This document shows, one piece after another, positions 10,969 to 23,712 of a stretch of 64,000 bases of DNA; position 1 is the first letter of the stretch, and the number at the start of each line of letters is the position of its first letter. The translations under genes and the position numbers were made by a program. Under the pieces are notes generated by a model, which was given only the letters and a program-made list of their open reading frames with translations, made no database searches and was not told where the DNA came from. The stretch is taken from contig NC_016134.3 of the NCBI RefSeq assembly GCF_000005505.3, positions 45,660,650 through 45,724,649 of the forward strand. Direction: 5' to 3'. The stretch comes from Brachypodium distachyon (Eukaryota > Streptophyta > Magnoliopsida > Poales > Poaceae).

Positions 10969-11970
10969 TGTTACGTAATCCGGCGGATGCACGATAGGAG
11001 ATGACACCGAGGCACGATATTTGTTAACGAGGTTCGGCCAAAGATTACATCCCCGGGGCGTGACTACGAGCGCTCCTCCCCCCATAATACCGCAACAACG
11101 GCCACCCTGGACGCCGGCACAAAGCCGCCGGCTCCCCCTACGACCCTATTGCTACTATGTTGTCACAAGGTCTCTTTGGTCTACCCCGCGGTACCTTTAT
11201 ATATTAGGTCCGGGTTACACGTGTCCGACTCAAACACCTAACCCTCTGTCTTATGGATTACCTCTTTGAGTGCCTTTCTTTCTGCCCGTGTCCTACTCCT
11301 ACTTGGCCTGCCCTCCGCGCCGCATCGAAGCCTACACCGGAGATAACTCCGGTGCCACCTGCTACCGACAGTGGCACTTTGTAACAGTGGCGTCCTTGTA
11401 CAAATTATATGCACAAACCGGTGTTGCACCCTGGCCACCTGCATCGTCGACACAACTTGTCCACCGTGCCACCATGCCGTCCTGTGCTACACCTGATCCA
11501 CTGCTATACCACGATGCATCCCGTCCCGATCTATCCGGTCGCTCCTGCGTCTGGTCGCCGGTCTGATCGCGAGCCGAAGCCGTTGTCTGATCCACGACGT
11601 CTTCCCGGCCACTGTGTCGTCCCGATCACCACGCCTGGTTGATCCTTGCCAACTGCAGCCCATCGAACGGTTCAGGCCGCCTGAAGTGTCCAACTCCACC
11701 GATCGGAAATCCGATCTCCGCCATGCTCCACCTTGCACCGCATTGGACGTTTCGCGGCGCCCGTCGAGCATGATCCTCGCACCTCCCACAAGATCTTCCG
11801 CATCCTCCAACTTCGCTCTGATACCACTTGTTACGTAATCTGGCGGATGCATGATCAAGGATGACACCGAGGCACGATATTTGTTAACGAGGTTCGGCCA
11901 AAGCCTACATCCCCGGGGCATGACTATGGGCGGCGGGTACTGCTCCTGCTCCCCCCGTTGCCATGGCGGC
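10969..11970 (-). mobile_element. Non-autonomous LTR retrotransposon (5' LTR truncated)
   Basis: Two direct copies of one sequence begin TGTTACGTAATC at 10969 and 11829. Beside the second copy, bases 11815-11826 are the complement of TGGTATCAGAGC, the initiator tRNA-Met primer binding site, two bases from the LTR end. On the minus strand the downstream LTR spans about 11236-10969, starts TGTTTGAG after a purine-rich tract, carries TATATAAAGG and ends GTAACA. The internal part (about 11237-11828) is under 600 bp and has no gag or pol, so the element depends on other copies. The upstream LTR loses similarity near 11930-11970. Confidence 0.75.
11815..11826 (-). other. Primer binding site (initiator tRNA-Met)
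   Basis: Reads TGGTATCAGAGC on the minus strand, two bases inside the 5' LTR boundary, as in many plant LTR elements. Confidence 0.8.
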
Positions 11971-12131
11971 CACGGCTCGTCTTCCTAGACCCAGCCGTCG
12001 TCGTCCTCCTCCTCCTCCTTGACCTGCATCCCCCACGGTGCAAGTGCGGGCGCGGCGGCGGTGGGAGGCGCTGCGGGAGCGGCAGGAGCGCCTTCTTGGG
12101 TGTTCATGTGCAGCTCCTGGGCGAGCTCAGG

Positions 12132-12233
12132 CCAGGTCAATGCCGACGTTGCGTCGACCTCGGCGGCCACGGGAGCAGGATGCCCCGATCCCAGATCTCC
12201 CTGGCCAGGTCAACACCGACGTTGCGTCGACCT
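12132..12233. repeat. 29-bp direct repeat pair
   Basis: Copies at 12132-12160 and 12205-12233 share CGACGTTGCGTCGACCT plus the preceding CCAGGTCAA and differ at two bases. They lie in GC-rich repeat-like DNA between the LTR element and NOL6. Confidence 0.7.
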
Positions 12234-13448
12234 AGCCGGCCGGAGCTTGCGGATGGCGCGATGGTGAAGCCCCGCGACACCGGCGGGGTGGAGCTTCGGC
12301 GGGCAGAGCGACGCCGACGGTGCGCTTCGGCGCAGTCCCGAGGAGGACGAGGCCTCGTGGTCGTGTGCCGTCTTCCTCCACCACGCCTTGGGCGCCATTG
12401 CCAGTCGGTGGTGTCGGTGGTCGGTGGCTAGGGTTTGGGCTCCGTCGGAGTGGGGTGAGGAAATGGGGACGGGCTGGTTCCCATTTGATATGACCGCGAC
12501 AGGTGACTGGCAAGTGGAGATAGGGAAGACAAGGGGGTTTGACCGCGCGGAACAGCCGGACCGTGTGTCGCTTCGTTTCGCGTCCGTAGAGATCGCACAC
12601 CCACCTCGAATTAGGCACGGTAATAGGTCGGCCAGCTGGAGTTGCCCTAACAAGTCGATGCGATGTCTCGTTTCAGAACTCGGGGGGATTCTTCTGTGCT
12701 TGCTCTCTGCCGCGCGCTCACCAACGTGGATGCCGGGCGAGTGAGGCTGCAGCATGTGGAGGAACAAATCTCGCCTACTAGAACTGAACTTGTGAAGAGC
12801 GAAGACACCGTGTAGACACTGAGACGACGAAACCCGCCGCGACATGCTGTTTCTTATTCTCATCCGGTTTGTAGATCAAGATAATAAAATGACCCTGCGG
12901 GGCAGGTCGCCAAGCCAAACGAAGTAGTAGTACTAGTACTAGTAAATGCATCAGCTACAGTGGGCTGGCTGGCCCCAATTTTTTTGTCTTGCAGCTTTCC
13001 CATAACTCTAGCGTTCCCTGCCCGACCCCACAGTGCCCACTGAGTTATTCGATGTCCGCGCCTGTGACGTGATGGCCCCGTGAATCCACAGTGACTAAGT
13101 CTGCACGCACGCGGGGATTCGGTTTAACCGGTTCTTCAGTTTTCAGAAATTTCGGAAAACCAGTGAAGGGAGGGACTCGGATGAAGCAGCGAGATGAGGC
13201 CATGAATGCTCGGACCAAGCGAGGCGAATTGAAAACTACATCGCTACACTTTTCTGCAACTCTCAATCAAAATTTGGATACAGTTTTTGTTTTTTTGCAG
13301 ACTTGGCTCTTTCAATTGGAGTCTAATATATAAACAGATGGCATTACAACTTTATACATTCCTATAGATAATTTGTGTTCCGTTGGCCATTCAGTTAGGA
13401 GTTCTCTCGTGCATGACAGTAATTTCGGCAAGGTCTTCGCCCAAAACC
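12234..13448. other. GC-rich repeat-like DNA and NOL6 downstream region
   Basis: Several long frames occur here only because the DNA is GC-rich. Near 12625-12655 the words GGAGTTGCCCTAACA resemble an end common in grass DNA transposons. The last few hundred bases should contain the NOL6 3' UTR. No gene is supported. Confidence 0.3.
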
Positions 13449-16400
13449 CTACTGAAGCTTTGGTGCTTTGAGGAGATATACACCCCTCACCAATCCTTTA
13501 CCAACATCTCCAACCTCCTTGAGTATAGATGTTGGATCCGGCATGGCTTCATCAGCCTCATCTCTGCCACGCTTCTGTGATACATAAAGTCAAGTCTCAA
13601 CTTAACAGCTTTGCATGATTACATTACTCCCTCCGACCCATATTACAAAATATTACATGTATCTAGACGCTTTTTAAACATAGATACATTCATATTTGGG
13701 CAAATTTGAGAAAAGTAATATGGGTCGGAGGGAGTATTATTTTTAGCTACGATAAAATTCTTTTTTCGTAGCTATGATAAAATGCTTATTGTCAACGATT
13801 AAAGGAAAGAGACACTCTTTTACAACTCAAGTTGTCAGAGTAGTACCTTTGAGTTCTCCCATGTAAGACCAACTGCATCTCCTCCATTCGAATCATACCA
13901 CAGCTTGAAGGTCACAGGGAATGCACACTGTAAACAAAAAGGAATTATTATTCTGAATGGATAAACATATCTTCGAGAAGTCAAAATTCAAGGGCTCAAA
14001 TTTTACCTTCAAGTCACGCAGGAAGTATGCGGTAGGGTCAAAATTTACCAAAAGTTTATCTCGTGCATCATGCAAGCTTCTCATAACTGTGCTATTGAGT
14101 GACATATAAGGGTGGAAAGAATTACTTGGATTACCCCGGATTACCAACTTACCTGTAATTGATAAGGAAATTATTAGAATATATAAGATGCAAATTTTAT
14201 AATTAGTTTATTGCTAGCACTTAGCAACAAATACAAATATGTGAACTAACCATTAGGAGTCTCGGCAGGAAAAAGAACATGGTGAGGACGACAAAGCTTC
14301 TCTTGATGGAGGAGTACAACAGCATCATAATTGCTTAAAGGTGTCCGGAAGAGGCACTATAGTAAATGAAAACGAGTGAGGAAACCAAATGAGACAGTGA
14401 ACCAAATAAATGATGACAGAAAACCTTACCTCCCATGTATATTGGCCTGATTGACCATGAATTATAAGGTTTGTTAACAGTTCTGCGCTGCTTTTGGCAT
14501 AAGCAGCCATCCGTTTAAGAACCTATGGTTATAAAATAAAAAGGAGGTGAACAAATGAAATCGATAAACTCAGTCTGAGGCTAAAACTGTATAATCTTAG
14601 CATAGAATAGATGCCTCTCTTGCAGAAGCCTTGACAATAAATGTAATTCTATCATATCATGAGACAAATTTGATACTCCCTCTGTCCAACAAAAGATGTC
14701 TCAAGTTTGTAAAAATTTGGATGTATCTAGACATGACTTAGTGTATAGATGCATTCAAATTTAGTCAAAGTTGAGACATCCTTTGTTGGACGGAGCTGAA
14801 GAAACATCATTGATGCATACTTGAATTCCACAATGGTAATAAGCTTTTCATTACAAAAAGATTAACACCTACCGACTTGCTTGGTGAATGTTTTGTCCAA
14901 GCTTCAGATGCTTTATCATATGATGTGGCCAGAAACATCGCAGGCTCTACATCATGAGGATTTTGTTCATAAGATTTTCTGCTCAGCATAAAGTTTTCCT
15001 GTAGTTGTAACCATCAATATGATTAGCTGCCTGGGAGCTAATTTACAAAAGAGAGAAGAGAAAATCAGAGAACTAACATTGATATCCTTCTCATCCTTCA
15101 GGTTGAAGTCATTATTTATGTCGACGACCATGGGTGTAAAGGTCCAGTCAAAACTGGATAGCAACCGCAAGAACCTGACACATTTAAAAAAAAACTGTTC
15201 AGAGGGCATATATATAACTTTCATGGACTGGCGAGCCTGATAAAAAAAGTATAACCGGCTATTGAGATAGGTGATACAGGGGGTTGCACCAAATCTTTTG
15301 AAGGTAACTGTTAACCTCATGAGCAGAAGCCTAGTAAATTTAGTTGCAAGAAACTAGTAATAAAGGTTCTGCTCCAGGAGCAGTTATAACTTATAAGTAA
15401 TAACCAGCAATAGGAAAAATTTCGAACGCATATCCCAATGTCTGATGCTGGACCACATTTATATCAAGGAAAAACATCTTCTTTAACAATCTTTATCAAA
15501 GATGCTAAATCTTGGATCTTATTTGTAGAACAAAGACATGTGTTGAAATGGATATTTTCAGGATACAAATCCTTGTGTTTTTCATTAATTTTTTTGCTTC
15601 CATGATTATATTTCAGGACACAAATCCATGTTTAGCCTGTTCTTATGTGACAAAAAGAATGAAGCAGCTAAATTGGAGTATAAATGTCAACAGTAAATAG
15701 GAGACTATAAAAAGGTTTCAGAATTGTACCTAAGAAACCCAACAACCCGCGAAGAAGGGGCATGGAATGGAAATGGCTTCAAAAATAGGTAGGCGACAAA
15801 CAGTTCAACTGCCTCCTCAGAGATAAATGAAGAAAAAAGATGTGCAGACATCCACCTTTTTGCTAGCCTTCAAGACAGAAAGAGCATACCACAAGTATAA
15901 CATAAGTTTTCAGGTATGCTGTGTTAACTAACATACCTCAAAACTGTAATGGTACCTGACTACGGGCCCATAAACCTGGTATCGACCATGCAGACCATTG
16001 ATCATACTAGAGTGCTGGCTCCGCAGAAAGAGCTCCTTGTCTTCCGATGGAGCACTTTGTGTGTTAACATCTCCAGCTGTGAGATAAAGAAACAAACGTA
16101 CCGAACTATGTGATCAATACATAAGCAATTAGGAAAATAAAATTATACTTGCATATATAATGAGAAGCCAACCTTGCTTTTGCACCAAACCTCTTTCATG
16201 AAATATTTTGAGCAAGAATGAATATCCAGATGTAAAAACATTGACCTCATCTTCACTGGCTGTAACAAACATTCCTCGACCCTCCAGGCTGAAATAGCAC
16301 CAGATTAAGAAAATGGAAACTTAACTTGAGCAAACAAAAATCTAAAATAATGTCACATACCTTTCACCAATTCTTAAAAGAAACGCAGACTTTGTTTTCT

Positions 16401-19400
16401 CCATGGCTACAGGATCCAAAGGCCAGTTACCAGATCCCTCTAGCTGTTATTGAATGGAGGAGGAAAGAGATTTGTGAAAAACAAACTTGAAAATGAAGCC
16501 TGGTTAACAGACAGATACTGAACATGACATATACAAGGTGCCAAGTAATCAAGCACTAAAGGGAAGAAATAGTAGTAATTTTGCGTTGAAAATTTGTGAT
16601 ACAACACAACTAAATGGTGGTTATACCTGAATCATGACTTCCAAAGATCGAACACAAGTCGCTGCAAAATTCGGCAGCCTCTGCGAACTCTTTTCATACG
16701 CCAAGGGATGAGGTTCAGGAGGAAACACAGAAGTGTGCCTAAAAGCTGGAGTAAGCAAAAGTATAATAGTGAAATACCGAAAATAATAATGAAGTGGATA
16801 TATAAAAGAACAAAAATGATCTGTCAGACCTGGGTCTAGAGGTTGCACAGTGGATATTTTAAGAGGAACATCATCCAATAGACGCAACTGCTTAGATAAA
16901 GTATCAAAGGCTATGAGCAAATCTCCAGAAGATGACACTGGATCTGCATAATTCGTATTACAGAAAATTAAACCCAAAACCAACGACATGTAAAGCACGA
17001 GATGTAGATCTCAGAAACTTGCCTTGGCCAGCAACCAGGAGGCAAAAGTCCAGCTGATCAACAACATGAACCAAATCTTCCTTCTGCAATAGCAAATGCT
17101 TCGTAAGCACATAGTCAGCAATTCTTTTCACGATTGTGTGCCTCTTCCAAGGCTCTGTTTCCCAAACTGCAGTTTAGATGGAGGGCATATTAATATATGT
17201 CTTTTCTATATACTCATCACAGGCAAGGAATAAAAGTAACAATGTGACAGTTACCTGTGCTTTCAGCAATAACCCCATCTTTAAACCTCCTGAGTTCAGC
17301 TTTCTCTCCCCAAAATTTCCTAAATTTAACAGCCTAGCGATTTATGAGCGCAATGCACATGTGTGTTAGATCACAGTAATTACAGCTGATCACTATTTTG
17401 TAATCAATAAAATGGAAATCACCTCATCACGATTCTCAGGGTTAGGACCGATATCAACAAGACGATAACTCTTCTCCAACGAGCTAAGCATTATACCAAC
17501 AATCACCGGGCTGCTACCAAATTTTGAGAAGCCCTATAAAGTTGTGCTTGTTACTGTATTGAAATATAAATGGAAGTGTTCAATTATAGTACATTGATGT
17601 CACATACATCCTTTATATTCCATTCAGAAGGAGTGCTTCTCCACAGGACACGGATCATCTTTGTTCTATCTGTAAGTCCTTGTTGCAGCAAGGACTGAAC
17701 ATTGTTTTCAAGTACTCGCCAAGATTCGTCATCCAAGCAGAAGCTTAATGCAGTAACTTTGGAGTTCCCCTTCAAGTTTATCCTGATAGTGACAGCAGGA
17801 GGTATCAAGTAAGAACTTGGCATTTCAGCAAGCTTTGTAGCTTCAGTGTAAATATAGGACTGGGTAGCAAACTAAAATTTCACAACTTGCAAGTTGATGG
17901 AAAAGTCACCACTCCTTGGAATTATGCCACTTAAGGAAAAAAAATCTAAACAACGCGAAAGATGTGCAAAGTGGACAATGGCATCAAAGATGAGACTGCT
18001 AAGTGGGAGCTGGGCCACTTGTCAGTTGGATACCAATGTCATCTTCCAATCAGTGTAACTGAACATGTAAAAGAAATAATCATCACTGTTTCAGTATATT
18101 CCAAAGTCAATCAATCGCTCGCTCACACATTCCCACCATGCAAATAGATTGTCAGACTCTCAGGATCGAAATGTACTGCACTGCTATTTGGATAGAGGCT
18201 CCAGTAAGAGCATAACGCAATATGCACAAGAGTGACACATTGTTTACTAAATTAAGCATACCTCACACATGAGTCAAACTTAGCACCAAAATCAACCTTA
18301 GTCATAAAAAGCTCTTCTAACCCACCATCTCTGCATTTGTCAAGGCAATTAAGTGCGCTGGCTGCCTCATCTTGAAGCTGAATAAAAAAATCATTAGGGT
18401 ATTGGTGGAGATTATAACAGTTCCAAGTCAAAGAAGTTTGCGAGCTTGATTACAATTGTGAAGTGCATTATTCCGAATGTAAGGAGCAAGTACAACTAAA
18501 CTTCTACAGTTGACGGTTGGATCATACCACAGCCGCCAAAGTTGTGTATGCGCGTAGATATGCATGAGATGTGAAGAGAGAGAACAGAATGGTAAGTGAA
18601 AACGGAATTGGAGTTCATAGAGTAGTTTCAAAGTCAGATGCACCTCTAGAAAAGCTGTTTTCTTCATCCGAAATGCCAGATTGACGTGGCCAGATACATC
18701 ACATATGACAACATCAAATGTTTTCAGGAGATGAGCAATGTCCTGAAAAGTTTCACCCGATCAAAAGATCATAAGGATGAGAAGAATATAATTAGAGTAT
18801 TCAATATCACATCACTAATCATTAGCACTTCATATGAAAAATTCAACCCACAATTATGCGTCATGCACCAAGAAGCTAAGCACTTTCGTCCACATATGCA
18901 AATTGTTATGGCATGCGTGCAGTCAACGTTTCGAAACTAGTATTGCAGTTTTTTTAGGGAAAACTTGTATTGCAGTTATGTTATGCATGAAGAACAGAGA
19001 TTGCGAAAGTAACATCATTGGATTTGTCCTGCGAACTTCTTCCATCTTATATTTTCTCTCTTTTTATACCATACTTTTGAAAGGAAATCAAAATCGAAGA
19101 CTCGTGTTAGAGACTACAAAAGCTAAAAACATTCGTGAACACAGGGAATACTAGACTACTAGGTATCATCATTACAAGCACAGGTGAACGCAATGTGTAG
19201 TATAACCAGCTAAGCATACCTAAGTATGAGCTGCCAATTTTTTTCAAACCTTCCATTTATTCTATGGGAGCTAGAGTAGACACTTAAACAATAATATAAT
19301 TATTATTTTGGGATCCATATATATACTACAAATATGCAGCAGGTTGACAGACCTCTTTGGTGATTGTACGCTTCTTCATTGGCTGCATCACCAAGCCCTT

Positions 19401-21443
19401 AGGCCACATCTTAGAAGTTGCTACAAGAAAGCATAGATGTTTCTATACAGTAAGCATTGGTAAATGAATATGGAATATCAACTTTCTGTTGCTTGGATAG
19501 TTGGATGTACCAAAGAAATTGATTGCAACACGGAAAATTTGTCTTGTGGTCATTGATCTATTAATTATGCTTCCTCCAGAGTCCATAGTAAGAAACACGA
19601 GCACGGCAGATATTAAGTATCCATTGAGGCAATCATGTGTATATATTGAAGTTCTTTGACGTGCCCAAACCTGCACTAACAACATGTGAACATCCGATCC
19701 TTAATCTTGAGTTTTGATAAGTAAAAGGTTCCAGACGACTTTGTACCTTCAGTAAAACCAATGCCTCTTGCAAGTTTTTCCAGTTTGCAAAGGTGCTACT
19801 GATAGATTCGGCATTTTCCTCCAGAAACATATCCTCCAATATGCTGCTATTGTATTTCGGTGTAGGTTGGTTTATGCCATCTGCAATTTAAGCTGATCAG
19901 CTGATCTTTTTAAAGGTATATTCCTACATTAGAGGCCAAGAATTTTCGTTTGAATGATTCTAAAGCAGGCATGTTACCTTTTGTATATGCACGGACATTG
20001 TTTCGTGTTGACAGATTCAGCTTTGAGACATCGAACAAAGAGCTCGCAGTCGGGATTATCCTGACATAGAACCCAGGAAGTTCTGCAATTTCTGTTGCTG
20101 CGCCAATGAATGTATTGAAAAATGAGGAGAGAAAGCAAGGACTAAAAGAGTTACAGGTGTATGAATATCAGCTTCAAATGCACACTGAGGTGAAAAAAAG
20201 GAAGTAACTTCATAGAACAACAACCTGGATATACATGGAGAATAGGCTTCCGTGCCTCGTCTTGGAAGGTGGACCATGAAACCTTACATATTAAAGGAGA
20301 AGAAAGCAAGCTCTTCTCAATGACACAGAGGTAAAGGCACCTCTTTACATGGTACCGATGATTCAGGAAATCCTTTTCATGGAAGCATTCCTATATAAAC
20401 AGCAGAAATAAATCACCAAAACGTACTACATGATCATACACACAGTAGTCTAAGACCTAAATGGAAGCAGAAAACAAGTTCAATTCTTTCACTAGAACCG
20501 CATTAATTTGGAAAGGTACCAACTAGATCACATTCACATCTGGCATGCAATTCGATAATCAATAAAGCTTGCCGTGATGGCTTTCCCTCAAACAAGATAT
20601 CATTTGTTTGTGGATATCATCATGAATTTGTTTTTCTATTGACAGACCTTGCTCTGTGTAGAGTAACCCCTTTATGTACTTGTAATTTTGTCAACCAACA
20701 ATAAAGTATACTGAGAGAATTGATTGGACAACCTAAGCAGAGCTGAGCATTCCCTCTGTGTTGTAGCCTTCTAAATTAAATTAAGCAAAGTGTTTGTCAA
20801 TATAAGCACCATTCTCCGTGAGCCTCATTCTACAGGAAGTGCATTTTAGCAAGCGGAAGTAAGGATCATGTACCATCTCCTCAGTCAAAAACGAACTGCA
20901 CAAAAATCCAACGTTGGTAACGAGCTACAATACCTGGATATCAGCGAATTGGTACATTCGAATTAAATTTTACAAATCCCTAATACAGTGTCGGTACTGT
21001 CCTGCCTATAAAAACTATGGAGTAACAGTTAAGCCCAGTAGAAGCTAAAACACAGCTCCCGGATTCACCGCCAGCACCCAAACCAGTTTCTCCAAGCAAA
21101 CAACAATCGCATGGCAACAATGTACCTTGGGCAAGCGGACGAGGAGGTCGGCGGCGACGTCGGGCCTGGCGACGGAGCCGCCGGCCGCGTGGCTCCCGGC
21201 GAGCCGCACCACCTCCGGGGCACGGAAGTCGAACGCCAGCTTGTGTGCCTCCGCGAGTAGGCCCAGGTCCGCCACGAACCCGGAGGCGGCCGTGGGATTC
21301 GCCTGCTGCGGGGGCACGCTCTTGACGAGCGCCGCGACGGCGTCGGCCGCCTCTCCGGCGGCGCGGAGCGAGGCGGCGCTCGGCCGCGCCTCGGTGAGGA
21401 GCGCCGAGAGCTTGCGGTCGAGGGAGTAGTCGGCGGAGGCCAT
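13449..21443 (-). CDS. NOL6: Nucleolar protein 6 (NOL6/Nrap) homologue
   Basis: Component of the small-subunit processome (UTP22/Nrap family), needed for early pre-18S rRNA processing in the nucleolus. I traced 25 exons: 21443-21126, 20390-20225, 20097-19978, 19880-19747, 19670-19511, 19420-19353, 18742-18644, 18377-18262, 17782-17608, 17533-17423, 17333-17255, 17166-17023, 16943-16830, 16745-16627, 16443-16361, 16288-16173, 16076-15956, 15867-15730, 15174-15078, 14998-14873, 14522-14430, 14356-14251, 14152-14007, 13927-13847, 13574-13449. They sum to 3156 bp, an open frame of 1051 aa, the usual plant length. Diagnostic stretches are GSHAAGGSVARPDVAADL (nucleotidyltransferase-like fold), AELPGFYVRIIPTASSLF, LSFCLDDESWRVLE, HTSVFPPEPHPLA and RLAKRWMSAHLF. 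Intron 12 uses a GC donor (AAG/GCAAGT). MITEs sit in introns 20 and 24. Confidence 0.95.
13627..13734. mobile_element. Stowaway MITE in NOL6 last intron
   Basis: A 108-bp element with inverted ends CTCCCTCCGACCCATATTAC / GTAATATGGGTCGGAGGGAG and TA on both sides (13625-13626, 13735-13736). It lies between the exons ending 13847 and starting 13574, so it does not affect coding. Confidence 0.95.
14676..14796. mobile_element. Stowaway MITE in NOL6 intron 20 (one end decayed)
   Basis: The left end CTCCCTCTGTCCAACAAAAG pairs with CTTTGTTGGACGGAG on the right, but the right terminus is lost after CGGAG. The TA duplication is seen only on the left. It is intronic. Confidence 0.8.
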
Positions 21444-21514
21444 GGTGGGGTGCGAGTACGGTGGGTGGGTGAGTGGGGTGCGGCGGGAAGACGATGGCCG
21501 CGCTAGCTTGGGGT

Positions 21515-21634
21515 TTAGGGTTTAGTTACGCCTCGCAGGAATCCGACGAACATTTTCGTTGATAGTTGTAGTAGAGTGTAAAAGGCCCATGGATTCGCAG
21601 CTTACAAGCCCAAGAAGCAAAACATGGTGGCCCA
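21515..21634 (-). promoter_or_regulatory. Telo-box and site II motifs upstream of NOL6
   Basis: On the minus strand, AAACCCTAA (telo-box) lies at 21515-21523, about 70 bases upstream of the NOL6 ATG. GGCCCA / AGCCCA (site II type, TGGGCC/T on the other strand) occurs at 21584-21589, 21607-21612 and 21629-21634. This pair of motifs is known from plant ribosomal-protein and ribosome-biogenesis promoters, which fits NOL6. Confidence 0.7.
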
Positions 21635-21693
21635 TATGAGTGCTGCGCACGGACCGTGTTAGCTGCCGCCCGGGCGGCCCCTATGAATTTGAT

Positions 21694-21913
21694 GGGCCTG
21701 TTTGGTTCGCTACCAACAATTTTTTGGTCATTCACCAAAATTGGTTGTTTGTTTGGATGGCGATCAAATATTTGGCTAGCCAATGTTTCATACCTAACTT
21801 TAGTTCACTTTTTTGTCAAAGTTGGTTAACTCTTGGGTTAGCAAAAGCATAACCAATTATTTCGCTAGCCAAATTTTTGGTAGGGTAACTTTGGGCTCAA
21901 ACCAACCAGCCCC
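21694..21913. mobile_element. Tourist/Harbinger-like MITE
   Basis: A 220-bp AT-rich element with imperfect inverted ends GGGCCTGTTTGGTT and GGGGCTGGTTGGTT (reverse of the right end). The 3-bp target duplication GAT is at 21691-21693 and 21914-21916. It contains GGCTAGCCAA, shared with the element at 46836-47082. Confidence 0.75.
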
Positions 21914-22080
21914 GATATACCAAGTTGCTACTCCCTGATCCTCACAATCCAGCGCCCGACCAGCCCGAACATTCCTTACCTAAAGTAAGCAAGTTGATTA
22001 AATTAGCAAATTATTATGGGCAAATTTCAGAATAAAAGAAACTTGCCCAGACTCCACTGAACGGCAGGCTCCGCCTATGG

Positions 22081-22159
22081 TCCAAATATGGATGTATCTA
22101 TTTTTAAAAACGTTTAGATACATGTAATATTTTGACAACAATTTAGGATCGAAGGGAGC
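22081..22159. mobile_element. Decayed Stowaway-like MITE
   Basis: Contains the stem words ATGGATGTATCTA and TAGATACATGTAATATTTTG and a right end GATCGAAGGGAG, but the left terminus is missing. Only a remnant. Confidence 0.5.
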
Positions 22160-22783
22160 ATGTTCCAATTCCATAATCTCAAAACAAAAAAATTTGGTAG
22201 GTTCCAAATCCAACAGATAAAATACAAGTAAAAAGAATCAAGAAGCAGGACTGTGAAATTTTTACGTGGAAAGCCAATGAAAAAACCATGGGTGCACGGT
22301 GACGAAGTGGCAGAAGAAAATTCGAAGCGAAGGTTGTAATATTTTTAGTTCATTTTTTATTCCTTCGAAAGAAATTCAGGATCGATGGCGATCGACTGAG
22401 AATTGAAAAAAAAAAGTCTCGCTCAGCGCGTTTGCATAGACGTAACGGTAGCATTGTGTAATAATATGACGGGCCATCCAAAACTAGTACTAGTGTGCTA
22501 ATGGCCCAGCGCGCACGGCGTAAATACGTGCGTAGCGTGTAGGCTGATCAATTTGCTTCTACTATTTCTTCTTCTAAACACTTCTCCAAGGAACCCAATC
22601 TGCTTAATGCGCACGTACGTACGGCTTCTTCCAAGATGCATTACTCTGGCTCGATCAGCATGCTCCAATTTATACACTTCTACGCTTTACAATCCCATCA
22701 TAAGCTCGATCCATCAGCTAGCCAGCCTTCCCAACAAGCCTTCAGCCGATTAGTTCAGCTAATCCTACACAAGACATATCGAA
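22160..22783. other. Spacer and promoter region of the first citrate-binding-like gene
   Basis: AT-rich. A possible TATA element (TTTATAC) lies near 22670. No gene or repeat was defined. Confidence 0.3.
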
Positions 22784-23712
22784 ATGGCTTCTCTTCTGCC
22801 AAGCCCGTCGATGCTGATTTGTCTCCTGCTGGCGGCCACCGTGGCAGCAGCGGCGATGACGACGACCCAACAACTGGATGAAGCGGGTGGCGGCGGAGGA
22901 GGGAACCCGACGGCGGGGTTCGTGAAGGTAGATCTCACCGCCGGGAACTTCCAGGTGCAGAGCCCCTACAACGTGCCGGAGAGCCAGCGGTACAGCTATC
23001 GCGACGGTGTCCGGCAGTTCTGGGTGCGCGAAACCGACAAGCCCTTCAACACCGCCACTCACACCAACCCCCGCACTGAAGTCAGGCTCAGGGTAATAAT
23101 AAATACTCCCTCCGTTTCATGATTCTTGTCGAAATATTACATGTATCTAGACACTTTTTAGAAAATAGATGCATCTAGTTTTGGGCAAATTTGAGATAAG
23201 AATTATGGAACGGAGGAAATAGCATTATGCATTTTCTTTATATGATCCGAGTCAACATCGATCACCAAAGTGAGATAAAAAAAAATATGTGCATGTTGAC
23301 ATGGATGTTATTCTTGAAGGGTCACGACTACTCGAAGGGGGTGTGGCAGTTCGAGGGCTACGGCTACGTCCCTTCCGGCACGTCGGGCGTGTCGGTGATG
23401 CAGATCCACTGCGAGGAAGGCGCGGCGCACGCGACGATCCTGATGCTGCACGTCTACGACGGCGTGCTCCGGTTCTACGACGGGCAGGCCGTGGAGAAGG
23501 ACATTTACGACCGGTGGTTCCGGCTGAACGTCGTGCACGACGCCGACAGGTCCGCCGTCACCGTGTACGTTGACGGGGAGCGGAGGTTCGCCGCCGGCGT
23601 GATTCCCAGCCGCTCCTACTACTTCAAGTTCGGGGTCTACATGCAGCACCGTGACCAGTCGCCGTGCATGGAGTCGCGCTGGACCAACGTCACCGTCCTC
23701 ACCAAGGCTTAG
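22784..23712 (+). CDS. Citrate-binding-protein-like (alginate-lyase-2 fold), copy 1
   Basis: Exons 22784-23092 and 23320-23712 encode 233 aa. The start is the ATG before ASLLPSPSMLICLLLAAT, a clear signal peptide of about 24 residues, so the protein enters the secretory pathway. The mature part has the family sequence TAGFVKVDL, QVQSPYNVPESQRYSY, NPRTEVRLR, WQFEGYGYVPSGTSGVSVMQI, DRWFRLNVVHD and YYFKFGVYMQH, matching the plant citrate-binding protein family first described from rubber-tree vacuoles. Whether this copy binds citrate is not shown. The intron (donor AGG/GTAATA, acceptor TTGAAG) holds a MITE. It faces a second copy at 24675-25415, tail to tail. Confidence 0.9.
23106..23217. mobile_element. 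Stowaway MITE in citrate-binding-like intron
   Basis: The left end CTCCCTCCGTTTCATGATTC is preceded by TA at 23104-23105. The right end GAATTATGGAACGGAGGAAA is slightly decayed. It fills about half of the 227-bp intron. Confidence 0.85.

Noticed and set aside
11958..12863. GC-rich frames between the LTR element and NOL6
   Set aside because: Repeat-derived composition effects. One minus-strand frame (HMNTQEGAPAAPAA) may be a transposon protein scrap but cannot be supported.
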